The notes under the pieces were generated by a model that saw only the letters and a program-made list of their open reading frames with translations, made no database searches and was not told the origin of the DNA. Positions 7,999-16,290 of a stretch of DNA of 53,761 nt are shown here, in pieces. The stretch spans positions 1-53,761 of the forward strand of contig JAFDCZ010000044.1 of the NCBI GenBank assembly GCA_019312665.1. Reading direction: 5' to 3'. Origin of the DNA: Deltaproteobacteria bacterium. GTDB lineage: Bacteria; Myxococcota_A; UBA9160; UBA6930. Each line of letters opens with the position of its first letter. Position 1 is the first letter of the stretch. A program made the position numbers and the translations under genes.

Positions 7999-9420
7999 TC
8001 AGCCTTCGAGAACTTCGAGATAGGCGCCCCGAATCGCCTCGATCTCGTCGTCCAGGTTCTCACGCGTCCAGTCGCTGGTATCGACCGGGGGCAAGACCAC
8101 GGCCTCGACCACCGAGGGGCGCATCACGAGGCCATCCTTGGGCAGGGCGTCGAGCGCGTTGCGGAAGACGACCGGCACGATCGGCACGCCCGCCTGCATG
8201 GCCATGTGGAAGGCACCCTTCTTGAAACGACCAAGACGCGGCGTCGGAGATCGAGTGCCCTCGGGCGCGATCAGGAGAGACTGGCCTTGCTTCAATGCAT
8301 CCACGGCCGGCTTCAACGCTTCGATGGCCTTGGCTGAATTCGCGCGATCGATGAACACGGTGCCGGCGAGCCTGCCGAGTGTCCCCATGATGGGATCCTT
8401 TTGAAGCTCCTTCTTCCCGACACCTGTCACATCGCGGCGCACGAGCTTCATCATCAGCACCGCATCGATCGCGCTCTGATGATTGAAGATGAAGATCGCC
8501 GGCCGGTGGGACCAGAGGTGCTGTTCTCCTTCGACGCGCAGGTCGATGCCCGAAAGTGACATCGCCAGATCGCTCCACATCGAGCCGGCCACGTTGAAGG
8601 CTTCGCGTTTCGAATTGTTCAAGAAGCCAATGGTGGCGCCGATCGCAAACGACGGCAGAAGGCTTCCGTAGGCAAGCGCGGTTCGCAGGATCTCTTCGCC
8701 GCCAGGTGCGCCGCGGCTGCGGAAGCGCCGAACCGGCCAGCCGCGCTCCTTGGCGATCTGCGCCAGCCGGCGATCCGGGTTGAGCGGGCACGGCTTTCCG
8801 ACGATCTCCATCAGAGGGAGATCGTCGACGCTGTCTGTGTAGAAGAAGCTCTCCTCCAGATCGAGGTCATGCCTCGTCGCGAGAAGCTCTCCCGCCTCCC
8901 GCTTGCCCTCTCCGAAACAGAGCGGCCGCATGACTTCCCCGGTGAAGATCCCGTCCTCCACTTCGAGACGCGTGCACATGACGTGCTCGACCTCGAGCTC
9001 CCGGGCAATGGGATCCACCTGATAGGGAGTCGCCGACGAGATGATCGCGATCGTATGACCCTTCTCCCGATGGGCTCGCAAGAGCGCACGGGATTCAGGG
9101 TAGATCGACGTCACGAGGTGCTTTTCAAAGACCTCCTGCCCGATCTCCTGCATCGATTTCTCGGAGAGCCCGCGATAGGCGGTCGTCGCGGCACCTATCA
9201 ATCCGGAAAAGCCGGTCCGGCCGAGCACGAAGCCCGCGGTGCCGCGGATCGTGTCGACCATCTCCTTCGGGGTCATGCGGCCAGAGAGCAGCCGCTCCCT
9301 GTAGAAAGCCGTGGCGGAGAACCCGGCCACCAGCGTTCGATCCACATCGAAAAAGGCCCCGACCTTGGGGCCCCCCGGCGCCTTGCGCACTTCTCTGAGC
9401 AATCGGTCATGGAGCACCAT
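7999..9420 (-). CDS. Bifunctional HAD-IB phosphatase / 1-acylglycerol-3-phosphate acyltransferase
   Basis: Two-domain protein of about 473 residues. The N-terminal HAD-IB domain has GAFFDVDRTL (nucleophile Asp near 25), a SSATPY motif and FFYTDSVDDLPLME with the acidic metal residues, as in SerB-like phosphatases. The C-terminal PlsC domain has the catalytic NHQSAID (HX4D, near 311-316) and EGTRSPTPRLGRFKKGAF (near 384), and would make phosphatidic acid from lysophosphatidate. The same fusion occurs in mycobacterial PlsC-type proteins. Start choice: ATG 9420 has AAGGGAGG just upstream; ATG 9441 and GTG 9447 are also in frame. It precedes gpsA by 12 bases. Whether the HAD half acts on the product is unknown. 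Confidence 0.9.
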   Translation of the reverse strand: MVLHDRLLREVRKAPGGPKVGAFFDVDRTLVAGFSATAFYRERLLSGRMTPKEMVDTIRGTAGFVLGRTGFSGLIGAATTAYRGLSEKSMQEIGQEVFEKHLVTSIYPESRALLRAHREKGHTIAIISSATPYQVDPIARELEVEHVMCTRLEVEDGIFTGEVMRPLCFGEGKREAGELLATRHDLDLEESFFYTDSVDDLPLMEIVGKPCPLNPDRRLAQIAKERGWPVRRFRSRGAPGGEEILRTALAYGSLLPSFAIGATIGFLNNSKREAFNVAGSMWSDLAMSLSGIDLRVEGEQHLWSHRPAIFIFNHQSAIDAVLMMKLVRRDVTGVGKKELQKDPIMGTLGRLAGTVFIDRANSAKAIEALKPAVDALKQGQSLLIAPEGTRSPTPRLGRFKKGAFHMAMQAGVPIVPVVFRNALDALPKDGLVMRPSVVEAVVLPPVDTSDWTRENLDDEIEAIRGAYLEVLEG

Positions 9421-9510
9421 GGGGCCTCCCTTGGATGCCATTGTCACACTGATTCGACGCCTCGGGAAGGGGCCTGAGCCGGGCCCCCAGGATCGCTAGG
9501 ATCCGCTCCC

Positions 9511-10560
9511 ATGCTGCGAAATCTCGGCCTCGTCCTGCTCTCCACCCTGATCAGCCTTCTGATGGTCGAATTCGCGGCCCGCCTCGAGCTGATCCCCCTG
9601 CCGGACCACGTCTCCACCGATGCCTGGTGGGCGGAGCGCTGGCAGCGCGAGCGAAAAGGGATGAACCCGCGAGCGATCATCGAGCTCGATGCAGACCTGG
9701 GCTACGTCCCGGCAGCCAACCTCGATCTATTCGAGTACCAGGACGCCCGGATCAGCACCAACGCCAAGCACATGCGAGGGCGCCAGGAGTACGCGCTCGA
9801 GCGCAGCAACTCGGCCCGGATCGTGGCCATCGGCGATTCCTTCACGTTCGGTCAATGTGCAAACGACGACGAGACGTTTCCCTTTGCGTTGGAGCAGAGC
9901 CTGATCGACGCCGAAGTGCTGAACCTCGGAGTGATGGGCTATGGCCAGGACCAGGCCTTCCTGCGCCTGCGCCGCGACGGTTTCCCGTATCGACCCGATG
10001 TGGTGGTCTTCGGCTTCCACAGCACGGACATGAGACGAAATCTGCTGAGCTTCCGGGGCTATGGAAAGCCCCGGCTTCGATTCGAGGATGGACGCGTCGA
10101 GGTCGAGAACGTCCCCGTACCTTCCCCGGAAGAGTACTCCCGTTGGTGGCCTCCTCGGATCTGGAATTTCGTGGAGATCTTCCGTGCCTCCCGTGAGGAC
10201 CGGAAGGTCGTCAAACGACGCATCAATGAAGTCAGCCTGGCGATCGTGCACCAGATGGCCATCGAGACCCGCGAACAGGGCGCCCTGTTTGCGGTGGTTC
10301 ACCTGCCCCATCCCCGATCCCTCGGCGGCGAGGGCGAGCACGGCTGGAAGTTCATGGAGAAGGTATGCGCGGAGGCAACGGCCGCCGGGGGGATATGCAT
10401 CGAGCCCGTGCCGCGCTTCCGGGAGATCGCTTCAACGCCCGAAGAGGTCAATCACCACTTCGCCTGCCATTTCTCACCAGAGCTCTACCAGGCGTTGGGT
10501 GAAGTCATCGCGGAAGCGTTGGTCCGAGCGCGGCCGGACCGCTTCGCCTTACGCAACTAG
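9511..10560 (+). CDS. Membrane-anchored SGNH/GDSL hydrolase-like protein
   Basis: Protein of 349 residues with an N-terminal membrane anchor (LGLVLLSTLISLLMVEFAA) and an SGNH domain from about 100. Block I is AIGDSFTFGQ with the nucleophile Ser near 110; block II is NLGVMGYGQDQ. Block III, normally GxND, reads GFHSTDM. The last block, normally DGH or DxxH, reads FACHFSPELYQ, so the catalytic His is present but an Asp is not evident. Relatives modify extracellular polysaccharides or lipids, but function is unproven here and activity may be altered. It diverges from the HAD-PlsC gene. Confidence 0.72.
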   Translation: MLRNLGLVLLSTLISLLMVEFAARLELIPLPDHVSTDAWWAERWQRERKGMNPRAIIELDADLGYVPAANLDLFEYQDARISTNAKHMRGRQEYALERSNSARIVAIGDSFTFGQCANDDETFPFALEQSLIDAEVLNLGVMGYGQDQAFLRLRRDGFPYRPDVVVFGFHSTDMRRNLLSFRGYGKPRLRFEDGRVEVENVPVPSPEEYSRWWPPRIWNFVEIFRASREDRKVVKRRINEVSLAIVHQMAIETREQGALFAVVHLPHPRSLGGEGEHGWKFMEKVCAEATAAGGICIEPVPRFREIASTPEEVNHHFACHFSPELYQALGEVIAEALVRARPDRFALRN

Positions 10561-10611
10561 CACCCCCCGAATTACGCCCCGAACGGGCCGCCGTATGAGG
10601 CCACACCCACG

Positions 10612-11088
10612 ATGCCGCCTTCTGGCACGATCGCGATCTTCGTCGATGCCGATGCCTGCCCCGTCAAGGACGAGATCTACGTCGTCGCAACGCGCTACGG
10701 CTTGCCGGTCGCGGTGGTCGCGAACTCCCGCATGTTCGTCCCCGAGGATCTCGGGGCCCAGCTGATCGTCGTCGAGGAAGGCCCCGATGTAGCCGACGAC
10801 TGGATCGCCGAGAACGTGCAGGCCGGCGATGTGGTGGTCACAGCCGACGTACCGCTCGCTGCGCGCTGCCTCGAAAAAGGAGCGGCGGTCGTGGGATCGA
10901 ATGGAAGGCCGTTCACAGAGGATTCGATCGGTAGCGCGCTTGCCACCCGGGATCTGAAGGCACAGCTGCGCGAAGGCGGCGTGATCACCGGCGGACCACC
11001 TCCGCTCTCCGAGCGGGACCGATCACGTTTCTCCTCTGTGCTCGACGGCTTGGTCCATCGCTCGCTACGAAACACCGAGGGCCATTGA
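10612..11088 (+). CDS. YaiI/YqxD (UPF0178, DUF188) family protein
   Basis: Small cytosolic protein of 158 residues with the family signature IFVDADACPVKDEIY at the N terminus, then VVANSRMF, DVADDWIAENVQAGDVVVTADVPLA and a C-terminal GGPPPLSERDRSRF. The acidic residues suggest a PIN-like metal-dependent nuclease fold, but no biochemical role is established. Length is normal for the family. It follows the SGNH gene by 51 bases, possibly in one transcript, and precedes a structured intergenic element. Confidence 0.9.
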   Translation: MPPSGTIAIFVDADACPVKDEIYVVATRYGLPVAVVANSRMFVPEDLGAQLIVVEEGPDVADDWIAENVQAGDVVVTADVPLAARCLEKGAAVVGSNGRPFTEDSIGSALATRDLKAQLREGGVITGGPPPLSERDRSRFSSVLDGLVHRSLRNTEGH

Positions 11089-11099
11089 AGGAGACGAAA

Positions 11100-11198
11100 C
11101 AGACCCCCATCCGGAGGTGACCTGCTGCCCCACGGGTGGGGCAGCCTGGGGCCAGGCAGTAGACCGTCCTGCGCGGGCTCGTAGCCAAAACGGGTCTG
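11100..11198. other. Structured intergenic element (multi-branched inverted repeats)
   Basis: This 99-base segment between the YaiI and YjdF genes can fold into a closed multi-hairpin shape. CAGACCC (11100-11106) pairs with GGGTCTG (11192-11198). Inside are a perfect 9-bp hairpin CTGCCCCAC/GTGGGGCAG (11125-11144), a short palindrome CCTGGGGCCAGG just after it, and GGCT-CGT-AGCC nearer the 3' end. It lacks T-arm consensus bases of a tRNA and matches no riboswitch I recognise. It could be a regulatory leader for the membrane protein or a small repeat element. Confidence 0.4.
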
Positions 11199-11220
11199 CT
11201 TGTTGCACTCTCCTGCTGAC

Positions 11221-11850
11221 GTGCCTTCCGCCGCGACAACCCGCGAAACGACCGTGCCTTTCCCCTGGTGGGCCGGCGCGATCCTGCTTTGCGAGTTCAT
11301 CCTGCTCGCGTGGTCACCCCACAATCGCGCCGACTGGCTGCTGGAGAACTTGATCTCCATCCCGTTCGGCCTCTTCCTCGTTCTGGGACGTCGACATCAC
11401 CGTCTTTCCTACAATACGGTGTTGATGCTTCTCGTCTTTCTCGCCTTCCACGAAGTCGGTAGCCACTACAACTACTCGCGGGTGCCTTACGCCTCATGGT
11501 GGAGTGCACTCGAAAGCGAGCGCAACCACTACGACCGATGGGTGCACTTCTGTTTTGGTGTCTTGATTGCCCCGGCCGTTTGGGAGCTGCTCAGCCGCGT
11601 ACTCCGACGCCGCATCTGGCTGCGCGCTTGCTTGACCCTATCCGTCGTCGTTTCCTGCTCTACCTTCTACGAGTTGATCGAGTGGGGCGCAGCTCGAACG
11701 GTGGATCCGGAGCTGGGAATTGCATTCGTAGGCGCGCAGGGCGACATCTGGGATGCCCAGAAGGATACGGCGCTTGCGCTGCTGGGTTCGTGGATCGCTA
11801 CCGGCTATCTCTGGGCACGCCTGCGCTGGAGGATGCCCGGGCCGCGTTAG
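11221..11850 (+). CDS. YjdF-like inner membrane protein (DUF2238)
   Basis: Polytopic membrane protein of about 209 residues with five or more hydrophobic segments (for example WWAGAILLCEFILLAW and FGLFLVLG). The conserved features of DUF2238 are present: HEVGSHYNYS, ERNHYDRWVHFCFG, FYELIEWGAA and VGAQGDIWDAQKDTALAL. The family function is unknown. The start is uncertain: GTG 11221 gives the usual family length, whereas TTG 11200 and GTG 11254 are in frame and none has a good Shine-Dalgarno sequence. The gene ends 19 bases before the SLC13 gene and may be the first gene of that operon. Confidence 0.85.
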   Translation: MPSAATTRETTVPFPWWAGAILLCEFILLAWSPHNRADWLLENLISIPFGLFLVLGRRHHRLSYNTVLMLLVFLAFHEVGSHYNYSRVPYASWWSALESERNHYDRWVHFCFGVLIAPAVWELLSRVLRRRIWLRACLTLSVVVSCSTFYELIEWGAARTVDPELGIAFVGAQGDIWDAQKDTALALLGSWIATGYLWARLRWRMPGPR

Positions 11851-11869
11851 GCCGGGAGTCGGAGACGAC

Positions 11870-13399
11870 GTGACGGAGAACAAGGGACGCAACCGCGTGC
11901 GACGAGTCGGGCTGCTGGCCGGGCCTTGCGTGGCGCTCCTGGTGGCCATGCTGCTTCCCGCAACGGACGGGGCCGCAACGAGCGGTGCCGAGCTTCTTTC
12001 CTCCGGCGCACGAATCACTGCCGGACTGGCCGCCTGGATGGCGATCTGGTGGATGACCGAGGCGATCCCTCTTTACGCTACCGCACTCCTCCCTCTGGCT
12101 GTCTTGCCTCTCGCGGGCGCAAGAACGCTCCGGGAGACCGCTTCACCCTACGCCCACGAGCTGATCTTCCTGTTCATGGGCGGCTTCGTGCTGGCCCTGG
12201 CAATGCAGCGTTGGAAGCTCGACCGTCGGATCGCCCTCTCCGTATTGCAACGGGTTGGCCCCCGTCCCGGTCGGGTGGTCGCAGGCTTCATGGGGCTGAC
12301 CGCACTCTTCAGTATGTGGGTCTCGAACACTGCGACCGCGGTGATGATGCTTCCGATCGCGGTCAGCGTGATCGCTCTTCTCGGGGAACCGGCGCCGGAC
12401 GCCTCGGAGACGAACAGGCTCGCCCCTGAAGCGCCCGAAGGCGCGGCCTTCGCGAGCGCGTTGCTACTCGGCATCGCCTACGCCGCCTCGATCGGCGGCG
12501 TGGGCACGCTGATCGGAACGCCGCCGAACCTCTTCATGGCCTCCTTCGCTAGTCAGGAACTGGGCATCGAGATCGGATTTGCACGTTGGATGGCGGTGGG
12601 GCTTCCCCTCGTTGCCATCTTCCTCCCGATCACCTGGTGGCTGCTCACCCGGATCGCCTTTCCGATCCGCGTTCGACACATCCCGGGTGGCGAAGCAAGC
12701 TTCCGAAAAGCAGCCCTCGCGCTCGGACCGATGCAGCGCGCGGAGTGGCTCACGTTTGGAGTCTTCCTGTGTGCAGCGATGGCGTGGATGACGCGCCCAT
12801 GGCTCAGCGCGATCGAAATCGGAGGCGCTCGGCCTCTGGTCGGGTTGAGCGATCCCGGCATCGCCATCGTCGCGGCCCTCGCCCTGTTCATCCTCCCCGC
12901 CGGCCGCGATCAGGGAGCCGTGATGAACTGGGATACTGCCGTTCAGCTTCCGTGGGGCCTGCTGCTGTTGTTTGGCGGCGGGCTCAGCCTCGCCGCGGCA
13001 CTTCAGGCCCATGGCATCGGCGCTTTTCTCGGCGAGCAGGTACGCGCCCTTGCCGATGTTCCCGCTTGGCTTCTCGTGCTCTCCGTGGTGACGGGCATGA
13101 TCTTCCTGACCGAAATCACCAGCAACACCGCGACGGCTGCGACACTGGTGCCGATCCTCGCGGGCATTGCGCCAGGCCTCGGAGTCGAACCGCTGGTGCT
13201 CGTCGTGCCAGCAACCGTCGCGGCCAGCTGCGCTTTCATGCTGCCCGTCGCCACACCACCGAACGCCGTGGTCTTCGGCTCCGGACGCGTGCAGATCGGC
13301 GACATGTTGCGAGCCGGGTTGTGGCTCAATCTGATCGGGATCGGACTCATCACAGGGCTGGTCTACACGCTGGTCCTGCGCATCCTGCTCGGAGGCTGA
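11870..13399 (+). CDS. SLC13/DASS-family sodium-coupled anion transporter
   Basis: Inner membrane transporter of 509 residues, expected to import dicarboxylates, sulfate or a related anion with sodium. Hallmarks are WWMTEAIPLYATALLPL near the N terminus, HELIFLFMGGFVLALAM, and the two clamshell SNT motifs VSNTATAVMMLPIA and ITSNTATAATLVPI, plus GTPPNLFMAS. More than ten membrane segments are apparent. GTG 11870 was chosen because GGAGA lies four bases upstream; the longer frame overlaps the YjdF gene. The stop lies just before the next ATG (13401), so downstream genes are likely co-transcribed. The substrate is not determined. Confidence 0.92.
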   Translation: MTENKGRNRVRRVGLLAGPCVALLVAMLLPATDGAATSGAELLSSGARITAGLAAWMAIWWMTEAIPLYATALLPLAVLPLAGARTLRETASPYAHELIFLFMGGFVLALAMQRWKLDRRIALSVLQRVGPRPGRVVAGFMGLTALFSMWVSNTATAVMMLPIAVSVIALLGEPAPDASETNRLAPEAPEGAAFASALLLGIAYAASIGGVGTLIGTPPNLFMASFASQELGIEIGFARWMAVGLPLVAIFLPITWWLLTRIAFPIRVRHIPGGEASFRKAALALGPMQRAEWLTFGVFLCAAMAWMTRPWLSAIEIGGARPLVGLSDPGIAIVAALALFILPAGRDQGAVMNWDTAVQLPWGLLLLFGGGLSLAAALQAHGIGAFLGEQVRALADVPAWLLVLSVVTGMIFLTEITSNTATAATLVPILAGIAPGLGVEPLVLVVPATVAASCAFMLPVATPPNAVVFGSGRVQIGDMLRAGLWLNLIGIGLITGLVYTLVLRILLGG

Positions 13400-13480
13400 G
13401 ATGAACAAAGAGCGCCCCCCGGAACGTGCCGACCTCGATCTGGCCTTCCTGGCCCGGGATGATTTCAAGACCATGGCGTG
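13391..13480 (+). other. Out-of-frame N-terminal segment of the LOG gene
   Basis: GGAGG at 13391-13395 sits five bases before ATG 13401, the best initiation site in this area, one base after the SLC13 stop. The frame it opens (start MNKERPPERADLDLAFLARD) looks like a protein N terminus but runs out of register with the conserved LOG domain, which is in the -1 frame from about 13478. A one-base change near 13473-13482 would join them. Confidence 0.5.
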
Positions 13481-14158
13481 CATGAGACGATCGTGGTGTT
13501 CGGAAGCACCCAGATCGTCGAGCATGCCGAAGCGCAGCGGGACCTCGACCTGGCGCGCCGCGAAGCCGAGGGTCGCGACGACCCTGTGACCCAGCGAAAG
13601 CTGCGCATTCTCGAGCGGCGCCTGGCCAACGCCAGATACTACGACGTGGCCCGCGCGTTCGGCGAGCTTGCCGGACGCCACGCGGAGCGGGTCGTGATGA
13701 CCGGTGGCGGGCCTGGGCTGATGGAAGCAGCAAACCGCGGCGCGGCCCAGGCGGGCTCGCCGACGATCGGGCTCAACATCACCCTTCCGAGCGAGCAGGC
13801 CCCGAACCCGTACGTCTCCCCGGAGCTGAGTTTCGAGTTCCGCTACTTCGCACTCCGCAAGCTCCACTTCATGCTCCGCGCTCGCGCGCTGGTGGCCTTC
13901 CCCGGCGGCTTTGGAACCCTTGACGAGCTCTTCGACGTGCTCACGTTGGTGCAGACACGCAAGAGCGAAGCGTTGCCGATCGTCTTGGTCGGCCGCTCCT
14001 TCTGGGAGCGGGTGATCAACTTCGACTTCCTCGTCGATGAGGGGCTCATCCGGTCGGGTGACCGCGAACTCATCGCATATGCGGAGTCGGCGGAAGAAAT
14101 CTGGGAGGTGATTCAAGGATGGAGGCCCCGGCAGGACGGGCCCGGCAGGTCGTCATGA
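13478..14158 (+). CDS. LOG-family (TIGR00730-like) protein, N terminus apparently frameshifted
   Basis: Lysine-decarboxylase-like (LOG) Rossmann protein of 226 residues as read from GTG 13478. Members hydrolyse nucleoside monophosphates; the diagnostic motif PGGFGTLDELFDVLTLVQ is intact, as are VMTGGGPGLMEAANRGA and the first strand TIVVFGSTQI. The GTG has no Shine-Dalgarno sequence, and the better start at 13401 is in another frame, so the true protein probably has about 25 more N-terminal residues and the sequence carries an indel, or translation shifts frame. The 3' end overlaps the next gene as ATGA. Confidence 0.8.
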   Translation: MHETIVVFGSTQIVEHAEAQRDLDLARREAEGRDDPVTQRKLRILERRLANARYYDVARAFGELAGRHAERVVMTGGGPGLMEAANRGAAQAGSPTIGLNITLPSEQAPNPYVSPELSFEFRYFALRKLHFMLRARALVAFPGGFGTLDELFDVLTLVQTRKSEALPIVLVGRSFWERVINFDFLVDEGLIRSGDRELIAYAESAEEIWEVIQGWRPRQDGPGRSS

Positions 14159-15390
14159 CATCGAGCCGAAATCTTCGGCCGCTTGGATTGCCGTCCGTTG
14201 GTCTCGACGGTGCGGCCGCAGAAGCGCTCGGCCAATCGCTGGCTCGGCTCTTCGCCGCGGCAAAGCGCGAGGTGGGAAACTCGAAGAGCGCCACTCCGAT
14301 TGCCCTCGCTCAACGTGTCCGAAATGCAGTCGCGGAACTCGCCACAGTGGCCGATGCAACGCGCCTCGGGCCAGAATCCCTCGACGAGGTCGAACGGCTC
14401 CAGCAAGCTCAGCTGCGCAGCTCGGTGGATGTGCTGCTCGATCGAATCGAAGAGGGGAAGATCCGTGCCCTGCCGAACCGTCTGCGCTGGTCGACAGCTC
14501 TCGCAAGACCCGACGGCGTGTTTCAGCAGCATCACGAACCGACCGCCTTTCGCGACGTCGCCGAGATCCTCGCTCGCCTTGGCGTCGACCTGACGGCTCG
14601 GCATGCCGGCCAACGTGCCGAGCAGATCCTGGCGGCGTTTGCCCTTGCCGCGGACGACTACAGCCTGTTCCGGGTGATCGATTTCTACGAGCGCCACCAA
14701 GCCTGTCGGCTCGCAGTCGAGGCAGCCGAGGGGGCCGGAGGCGGTGGCCCGGACGCCCGAAGCTTCGGTCTTGCCGCCGTCGCAACCGGCAGACGCCTGC
14801 TCCTTCCGCCGATCATCATCGCGACCACGGGCCCGGTGGCGAGTGGGAAGAGCACCATCGCCCATGCTCTCGCCCTCCGCATCGGCGCTCCGCGTGTGGT
14901 GGCCGACGCCGTGCGTGATGTGCTCCTCGAAACGCCTGCGGGCCTGAGCGAACGCGAAATCCACGAGGCCTACTGGCAGCGGGCTTTCGCAAAGGGCTTC
15001 GAGGATCGGGTCTACCGGGCGGTGGTGCATCGCGCCGAACACGTGCTCGCTTCCGGACGACCGGTGGTGCTCGACGCCTGCATGCCCACCCGCGCCCGTC
15101 GTCGCGAAATCGAGCAGCTTGCCGCGGCCCACGGCGTCCCCTTGTGGTTCGTCGAGTGCCGGCCCGACCCCGCTGTGCTGCGAAAGCGTCTGGCCGAACG
15201 GAATACCCGAGATGGATGCAGCGACCCTGCCTGGGAAGCCATTGCTCGCGATCTGGCCAAACGCTGGGAACCCTGGACCGACGCAGAACGTGGCCGGCAC
15301 CTGCACCTCGACACCGGCCAACCCGTCGAGCAATGCCTCGAAGCCACCCGAGCCTCCCTTCCCGGCTGGCCTGATCGGTTTCCGGACTGA
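14155..15390 (+). CDS. P-loop kinase with degenerate aminoglycoside-phosphotransferase-like N-terminal domain
   Basis: Protein of 411 residues. The C-terminal half (from about 230) is a small-molecule kinase of the AAA_33/COG0645 type: Walker A ATTGPVASGKST, then RVVADAVRDVLLET and VVLDACMPTRARR. The N-terminal part resembles the end of COG2187-type phosphotransferase domains (ILARLGVDLTARHAGQRAEQ, DYSLFRVIDFYERHQAC) but is shorter than usual and lacks the HGDLHxxN catalytic loop. ATG 14155 overlaps the LOG stop by four bases (ATGA), indicating coupling; an in-frame ATG at 14119 is an alternative. It is followed one base later by a HAD gene. Substrate unknown. Confidence 0.75.
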   Translation: MTSSRNLRPLGLPSVGLDGAAAEALGQSLARLFAAAKREVGNSKSATPIALAQRVRNAVAELATVADATRLGPESLDEVERLQQAQLRSSVDVLLDRIEEGKIRALPNRLRWSTALARPDGVFQQHHEPTAFRDVAEILARLGVDLTARHAGQRAEQILAAFALAADDYSLFRVIDFYERHQACRLAVEAAEGAGGGGPDARSFGLAAVATGRRLLLPPIIIATTGPVASGKSTIAHALALRIGAPRVVADAVRDVLLETPAGLSEREIHEAYWQRAFAKGFEDRVYRAVVHRAEHVLASGRPVVLDACMPTRARRREIEQLAAAHGVPLWFVECRPDPAVLRKRLAERNTRDGCSDPAWEAIARDLAKRWEPWTDAERGRHLHLDTGQPVEQCLEATRASLPGWPDRFPD

Positions 15391-15391
15391 G

Positions 15392-16153
15392 ATGATCGAA
15401 ACCCGAGCCGACTTCGACCTGCCCCAGGCTGTCACCTTCGATTGCTGGAGCACTTTGTTGTCCGAAGAAGATTGGGGGCTGGCCCACCAACGGCGAATCG
15501 AAGCCCTTGCGGAGGCTGCTCAACAGGCGGGGGCCTCCCCAGATGAGGAAAAGGTCGAGGAAGCCTTCCGCCTGGCCTGGGGCCGACACATGCAACTCTG
15601 GGCCGAGGGCGTCGCGACGGGCGCCAGCCATGTTGCCGGCTGGGCCATGGAGACGCTAGGCGTTGCGACCGACGGGCGGCCGCTGCGGGCCCTTTGCCGG
15701 CATTTCGAAGAAGCATCCCATTCAGGGCGCGTCGTCGCCCTCGACGGCGCGCGGGAAACGCTCGATTCCCTGGCCGAGCGGGGCGTCCGAATGGCGCTGA
15801 TCTGCGATACCGGCCTCACACCAGGGCGCGTCGTACGTCAGCATCTGGGCCGATTGGGCTTGCTCTCGTCCCTCTCCGCCCAGCTCTTTTCGGACGAATT
15901 CGGCGTAACGAAGCCGGACACCCAGATCTTCGCGGCCGCGCTCGACGCACTCGCTGTTCCAGCCCGATACGCCGTGCACGTAGGCGATCTCCGGCGTACG
16001 GATGTGGCAGGAGCCCGGGCCATGGGAATGCGCAGCGTCCGGATTCGTGCCCGCCATGACGACGAGACGGACCTCCCCGAGGCCGATCACGTGGTCGACT
16101 CCCACGCAGAACTGCTCTCCGTCCTTACCGGGGGCCTTCCGGGCAGAGAATGA
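15392..16153 (+). CDS. HAD-superfamily hydrolase
   Basis: Cytosolic phosphatase or dehalogenase-like enzyme of 253 residues. Motif I is TFDCWSTLL: the nucleophile Asp is present but the usual second Asp is Trp, as in many dehalogenase-type members. Motif II is ALICDTGLTPG, motif III includes the Lys of GVTKPDTQIFAAALDAL, and motif IV is VHVGDLRRTDVAGARAMGM. The start, ATG 15392, lies one base after the kinase stop, so SLC13, LOG, kinase and HAD genes look like one operon, perhaps a salvage or detoxification set for a phosphorylated metabolite. Confidence 0.88.
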   Translation: MIETRADFDLPQAVTFDCWSTLLSEEDWGLAHQRRIEALAEAAQQAGASPDEEKVEEAFRLAWGRHMQLWAEGVATGASHVAGWAMETLGVATDGRPLRALCRHFEEASHSGRVVALDGARETLDSLAERGVRMALICDTGLTPGRVVRQHLGRLGLLSSLSAQLFSDEFGVTKPDTQIFAAALDALAVPARYAVHVGDLRRTDVAGARAMGMRSVRIRARHDDETDLPEADHVVDSHAELLSVLTGGLPGRE

Positions 16154-16290
16154 GGCAGGGCGTCCCGAAGCTGGGCTCGATGCCCCAACGCTCGGCGCGC
16201 CAAGCCCCTTCCTGGCACGGCGCATGGCCCCGGCCTTGCAGACCCTTCAGGTGTCGCCCCCTCTGAGGCGACCTACGTGGAGGAGCTGCC

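Noticed and set aside
11100-11198. tRNA or tRNA-Sec reading of the folded element
   Set aside because: The 7-bp closing stem is suggestive, but there is no TTCGA-type loop, no plausible anticodon arm and no CCA-end context.
12464-14116. Long minus-strand open frame across the SLC13 and LOG genes
   Set aside because: Shadow of plus-strand coding; composition is Arg/Gly/Asp/His-rich with no recognisable domain.
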